Below, one piece after another: positions 38,007-40,532 of a stretch of DNA of 40,532 nucleotides; positions within the stretch are counted from its first letter, which is position 1, and the number at the start of each line of letters is the position of its first letter. Below the pieces are notes generated by a model. The model was not told where the DNA came from, did no database searches, and saw only the letters and a list, made by a program, of their open reading frames with translations. A program made the position numbers and the translations under genes. The stretch comes from Candidatus Nanosyncoccus nanoralicus (GTDB taxonomy: Bacteria; Patescibacteriota; Saccharimonadia; Saccharimonadales; Saccharimonadaceae). Location: NCBI RefSeq assembly GCF_004138405.1, contig NZ_PRLL01000001.1:67259-107790 (forward strand), in the 5' to 3' direction.

Positions 38007-40532
38007 GTGGTTAATACTGGTAAGGATAAAGAAAAAACCGCTATGGAAAAACAGGGAAAAACAACAAGGGCTAGTGGCGACCCCCTAGTGGGGCGATCGA
38101 TCAATCGCGAGACTGATCATCTGCAAACTCGCACCTCAAGTCGTGCGGGAACTAGCTCTTCTCAAAGAACAGTTCGTCAAGAACCTGTCAAAACTGAAAA
38201 AACTTCTACTATGAAAAAATCTGAAACTAAAGCTCCAAAGCGTTCGATCTTCCATAAAAAAGATCAGAAAATGAATCTCTATTCATCTCTTATTTATCGC
38301 TCTCGTGCCAAGAAAGAAGCAAAAGCTCGTAAAGATGCAGAAGAGCTTGCCAAGCTTCCTAAAGATCCAGTTAAGCGCTTCTTTGCCAGACTTCATCCAA
38401 AGCGTGTTTTCCGTTTCATCTTCTCAAAGAAAGGTCTCTTCTTCTTCCTTAAATCTGCCGCCGTCCTCTTCCTTATCTCTGTTATTGCTATTGGTGGCCT
38501 TTTCCTCTATTACAAAAAAGATCTCGACGAAATCCGTCTCGACCAGATGAAAGTTTCCGGAACGGTCAATACCTATCTCGATCGTAATGGTCAGGTCCTC
38601 TGGGAAGATAGGGGTGACGGTGACTATCGTCTAGTTGTTGAAGGTGAAAATATCTCCACCTACATGCGTCAGGCCACAGTTGCTATCGAGGATCGCGAAT
38701 TCTATAACCACCCAGGTGTTAACTTCTTTGCCCTCATCCGCGCCAGTCTTTCCACTCTCTCAGGTCACGGTGTTCAAGGTGGCTCTACTTTGACTCAGCA
38801 GCTGATCAAGCAGGTTTATTTCTCCGATGAAGCCAGCAACCGTACCGTCACTGGTCTCCCTCGCAAGATTAAGGAGATGATCCTCGCCCTCGAGCTCGAG
38901 AAGATGTATTCTAAGGAACAGATTATCACCATGTATCTTAACGAGTCTCCATACGGCGGCCGCCGTAACGGTGTAGAAAGCGCCGCACAGGCCTACTTCA
39001 AGAAATCTGCTAAAGACCTCACTCTAGCTGAGTCCGCTCTCCTTGCTTCTATTCCAAACAACCCGTCCTATCTCAGCCCATACAATACTGCCGCCAACAA
39101 AGCTCTCATCGCCAGGCAGCAAAAGACTCTCGATGTCATGGAAAAAATGGGCTATATCACCGCTGAACAGGCTGAAGAAGCTAAAAAAGTTAATATTCTT
39201 GACGAGATTCAACCTGAGGTCAGCCGCTACACTAATATCAAAGCCCCTCACTTTGTTCTTGAGGTAAAGAAGCAACTTGAGGCAAAGTATGGTGTCAAAA
39301 CTATGCGCGCTGGTGGCTTCACTATTAAGACATCCCTAGATCTTCGTGCACAGGAATACGCTGAGGCAGCCGTCGCCAATGGCGTCAAGCTCATGCGTAC
39401 TAACGGTAGCGATAATATCTCACTCTCCTCAGTTGATGTCGAAACTGGACAGGTCATCGCCATGGTTGGCTCTGCCGATTGGAATAAGCCAGTTTATGGT
39501 GAAGTTAATGCCGCTACTGCCCTACTTGAACCAGGTTCCACCATCAAGCCAATCCTCGACTACGCCCCTCTCTTTGCTCAGCGTGAAGGTGTCAATTATG
39601 GCGCTGGCTCCATTCTGAAAGATGAGAATATTGATAAATACTACTGTGCTGGCTTCACTGGCGCCTGCCAACTCCGAAACTATACCGGCGCCTTCTATGG
39701 TAGTATTCCAATCCGTAAAGCTCTCGCCAACTCCCTCAACATTCCAGCCGTTAAAGCACTCTACATTAACGGTATCGAAAATAGCTTGAAGGTCGTACAT
39801 GACCTCGGTGATCTCTCATATTGTACTGATACCTCAGGCGGTCGCTCTGTTGCTATTGGTTCTGGTTGTAACGTTCGCCCAATCGAGCACGCCAACGCCT
39901 ATGCCTCTATCGCTCGTGGTGGTGTTTATAAACCTCTCACCTATATCCTCGAAGTCAAAAACTCTTCTGGTGATGTCGTCGAAAAATGGGAAGATACCGC
40001 CGGTAAGCGTGTCCTCGATGCCCAGGCTGCCTACATGGTCACCGATATTCTTGGCGACGCCAACGCTCGTAATCTCGTCTTTGGCTCTCTCGCTCGCTCT
40101 GCTGGTTTCGTTGTTCCTGGTGTCTGGACTGCCTCCAAAACTGGTACCACCACCACCTCAAACTCTGCAATCACCAAAGATTCTCTCATGGCCTCTTATT
40201 CATCCGCTATCGCCACTATTGTCTGGAACGGCAATCATGATGGTTCCGGCCTCTGGAATAGCTCGAACACCATCGTCCGTACAGTTGTTAACGACTATAT
40301 GGGCCCAGTTCATACCAAAGTTTATGCTGCCGAGGGTAAATGGAAACCTGGTGATAAACCAGCTCAACCCGCTGGGATGCAAACCCTCACCGTGAATGGC
40401 GTTACCGATATTTGGCCAAGCTGGTTCAATAGTAAGAATAACGGCATCCAAAAGGAAGCCATGAAATTCAATAAATACACTAAGAAGAAGGCCGCTAGCT
40501 GTACTCTTCCAGCTCTCACCGTAGACGTTGAT
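38007..40532 (+). CDS. Class A penicillin-binding protein (bifunctional transglycosylase/transpeptidase), 3' end outside the window
   Basis: Polymerises and crosslinks peptidoglycan. 842 residues are visible. The cytoplasmic N-terminal 140 residues are long, basic and low complexity. The membrane helix is at about 143-169. The glycosyltransferase domain shows the catalytic Glu228 in EDREFYNHPG, GGSTLTQQ and YLNESPYGGRRNG. The transpeptidase domain shows Ser511-xx-Lys514 in EPGSTIKP, Ser576-x-Asn578 (SLN) and Lys711-Thr-Gly (KTGTT), so both active sites are intact. GTG 38007 is chosen because GGAGG lies 5 nt upstream; an ATG at 38043 is an alternative. A real peptidoglycan wall is implied. Confidence 0.93.
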   Translation, partial: MVNTGKDKEKTAMEKQGKTTRASGDPLVGRSINRETDHLQTRTSSRAGTSSSQRTVRQEPVKTEKTSTMKKSETKAPKRSIFHKKDQKMNLYSSLIYRSRAKKEAKARKDAEELAKLPKDPVKRFFARLHPKRVFRFIFSKKGLFFFLKSAAVLFLISVIAIGGLFLYYKKDLDEIRLDQMKVSGTVNTYLDRNGQVLWEDRGDGDYRLVVEGENISTYMRQATVAIEDREFYNHPGVNFFALIRASLSTLSGHGVQGGSTLTQQLIKQVYFSDEASNRTVTGLPRKIKEMILALELEKMYSKEQIITMYLNESPYGGRRNGVESAAQAYFKKSAKDLTLAESALLASIPNNPSYLSPYNTAANKALIARQQKTLDVMEKMGYITAEQAEEAKKVNILDEIQPEVSRYTNIKAPHFVLEVKKQLEAKYGVKTMRAGGFTIKTSLDLRAQEYAEAAVANGVKLMRTNGSDNISLSSVDVETGQVIAMVGSADWNKPVYGEVNAATALLEPGSTIKPILDYAPLFAQREGVNYGAGSILKDENIDKYYCAGFTGACQLRNYTGAFYGSIPIRKALANSLNIPAVKALYINGIENSLKVVHDLGDLSYCTDTSGGRSVAIGSGCNVRPIEHANAYASIARGGVYKPLTYILEVKNSSGDVVEKWEDTAGKRVLDAQAAYMVTDILGDANARNLVFGSLARSAGFVVPGVWTASKTGTTTTSNSAITKDSLMASYSSAIATIVWNGNHDGSGLWNSSNTIVRTVVNDYMGPVHTKVYAAEGKWKPGDKPAQPAGMQTLTVNGVTDIWPSWFNSKNNGIQKEAMKFNKYTKKKAASCTLPALTVDVD

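Noticed and set aside
38305..40395. Several short plus- and minus-strand open frames across the penicillin-binding protein region
   Set aside because: They are out-of-frame shadows of the 842-codon frame that begins at 38007 and stays open to the window end.
1..40532. TGA read as glycine, as in Gracilibacteria and Absconditabacteria
   Set aside because: Conserved genes such as radA, lepA, ruvB and clpC are full length with no in-frame TGA, so there is no sign of recoding.

Overview
The window looks like the chromosome of a Candidate Phyla Radiation bacterium, most likely a Candidatus Saccharibacteria (TM7) member. This is inferred from compact housekeeping genes, TATAAT boxes placed exactly 6 nt before many start codons (leaderless mRNAs), a split phosphoketolase as the carbon-cleaving enzyme, a type IV pilin-like gene, and large BspA-like and glycine-rich surface proteins. 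No rRNA is present to settle the taxonomy. All 31 genes that end inside the window stop with TAA (25) or TAG (6), none with TGA. The open frames are nevertheless intact under the standard code.

Layout. 1-7.3 kb, plus strand: 3' end of pyruvate kinase, a membrane protein of unknown function, phosphoglycerate kinase, then clpC, a membrane-anchored HExxH protein, clpP and an ITPase-like gene. 7.3-8.3 kb, minus strand: a prepilin-like protein and a NUDIX hydrolase. 8.3-18.7 kb: a DNA repair and translation block with radA, ruvC, rubrerythrin (-), ruvB, a PH-domain membrane protein, ruvA (-), a nucleotidyltransferase-like protein, tRNA-Met and tRNA-Ser (-), yebC (-), tilS (-) and lepA. 18.65-19.10 kb has no gene but holds two inverted copies of a palindromic REP-like element plus two partial copies. 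19.1-19.7 kb: an adenylate-kinase-like protein (-). 19.9-26.1 kb: three tandem BspA-like leucine-rich surface proteins. 26.1-30.1 kb: hrcA-grpE, then a phosphoketolase encoded as two overlapping genes. 30.1-37.8 kb, minus strand: a PIN-TRAM protein and an apparent operon of three glycine-rich surface proteins. 38.0 kb to the end: a class A penicillin-binding protein that runs off the window.

Regulation. HrcA is encoded here and CIRCE operators lie in front of both hrcA and clpC, so GrpE and the ClpC/ClpP machine probably form a heat-shock circuit. Many genes have a -10 box whose expected transcription start is the first base of the start codon, while others (rbr, ruvB, yebC, clpP, grpE, bspA1, bspA3, the glycine-rich genes, the PBP gene) carry Shine-Dalgarno sequences.

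Most interesting. The middle BspA-like gene carries a (CT)13 tract exactly where its signal peptide meets the mature protein. With 13 repeats the signal peptide is out of frame with the rest; 12 or 15 would restore it. This is the expected structure of a phase-variable contingency locus. The glycine-rich cluster shows a 222-nt perfectly identical tract between two otherwise divergent paralogues and a mosaic middle gene, so it appears to diversify by gene conversion. The BspA-like and glycine-rich families seem to share a related N-terminal extracellular module. Together these suggest a diversifying surface system, plausible for an epibiont; that role is inference.
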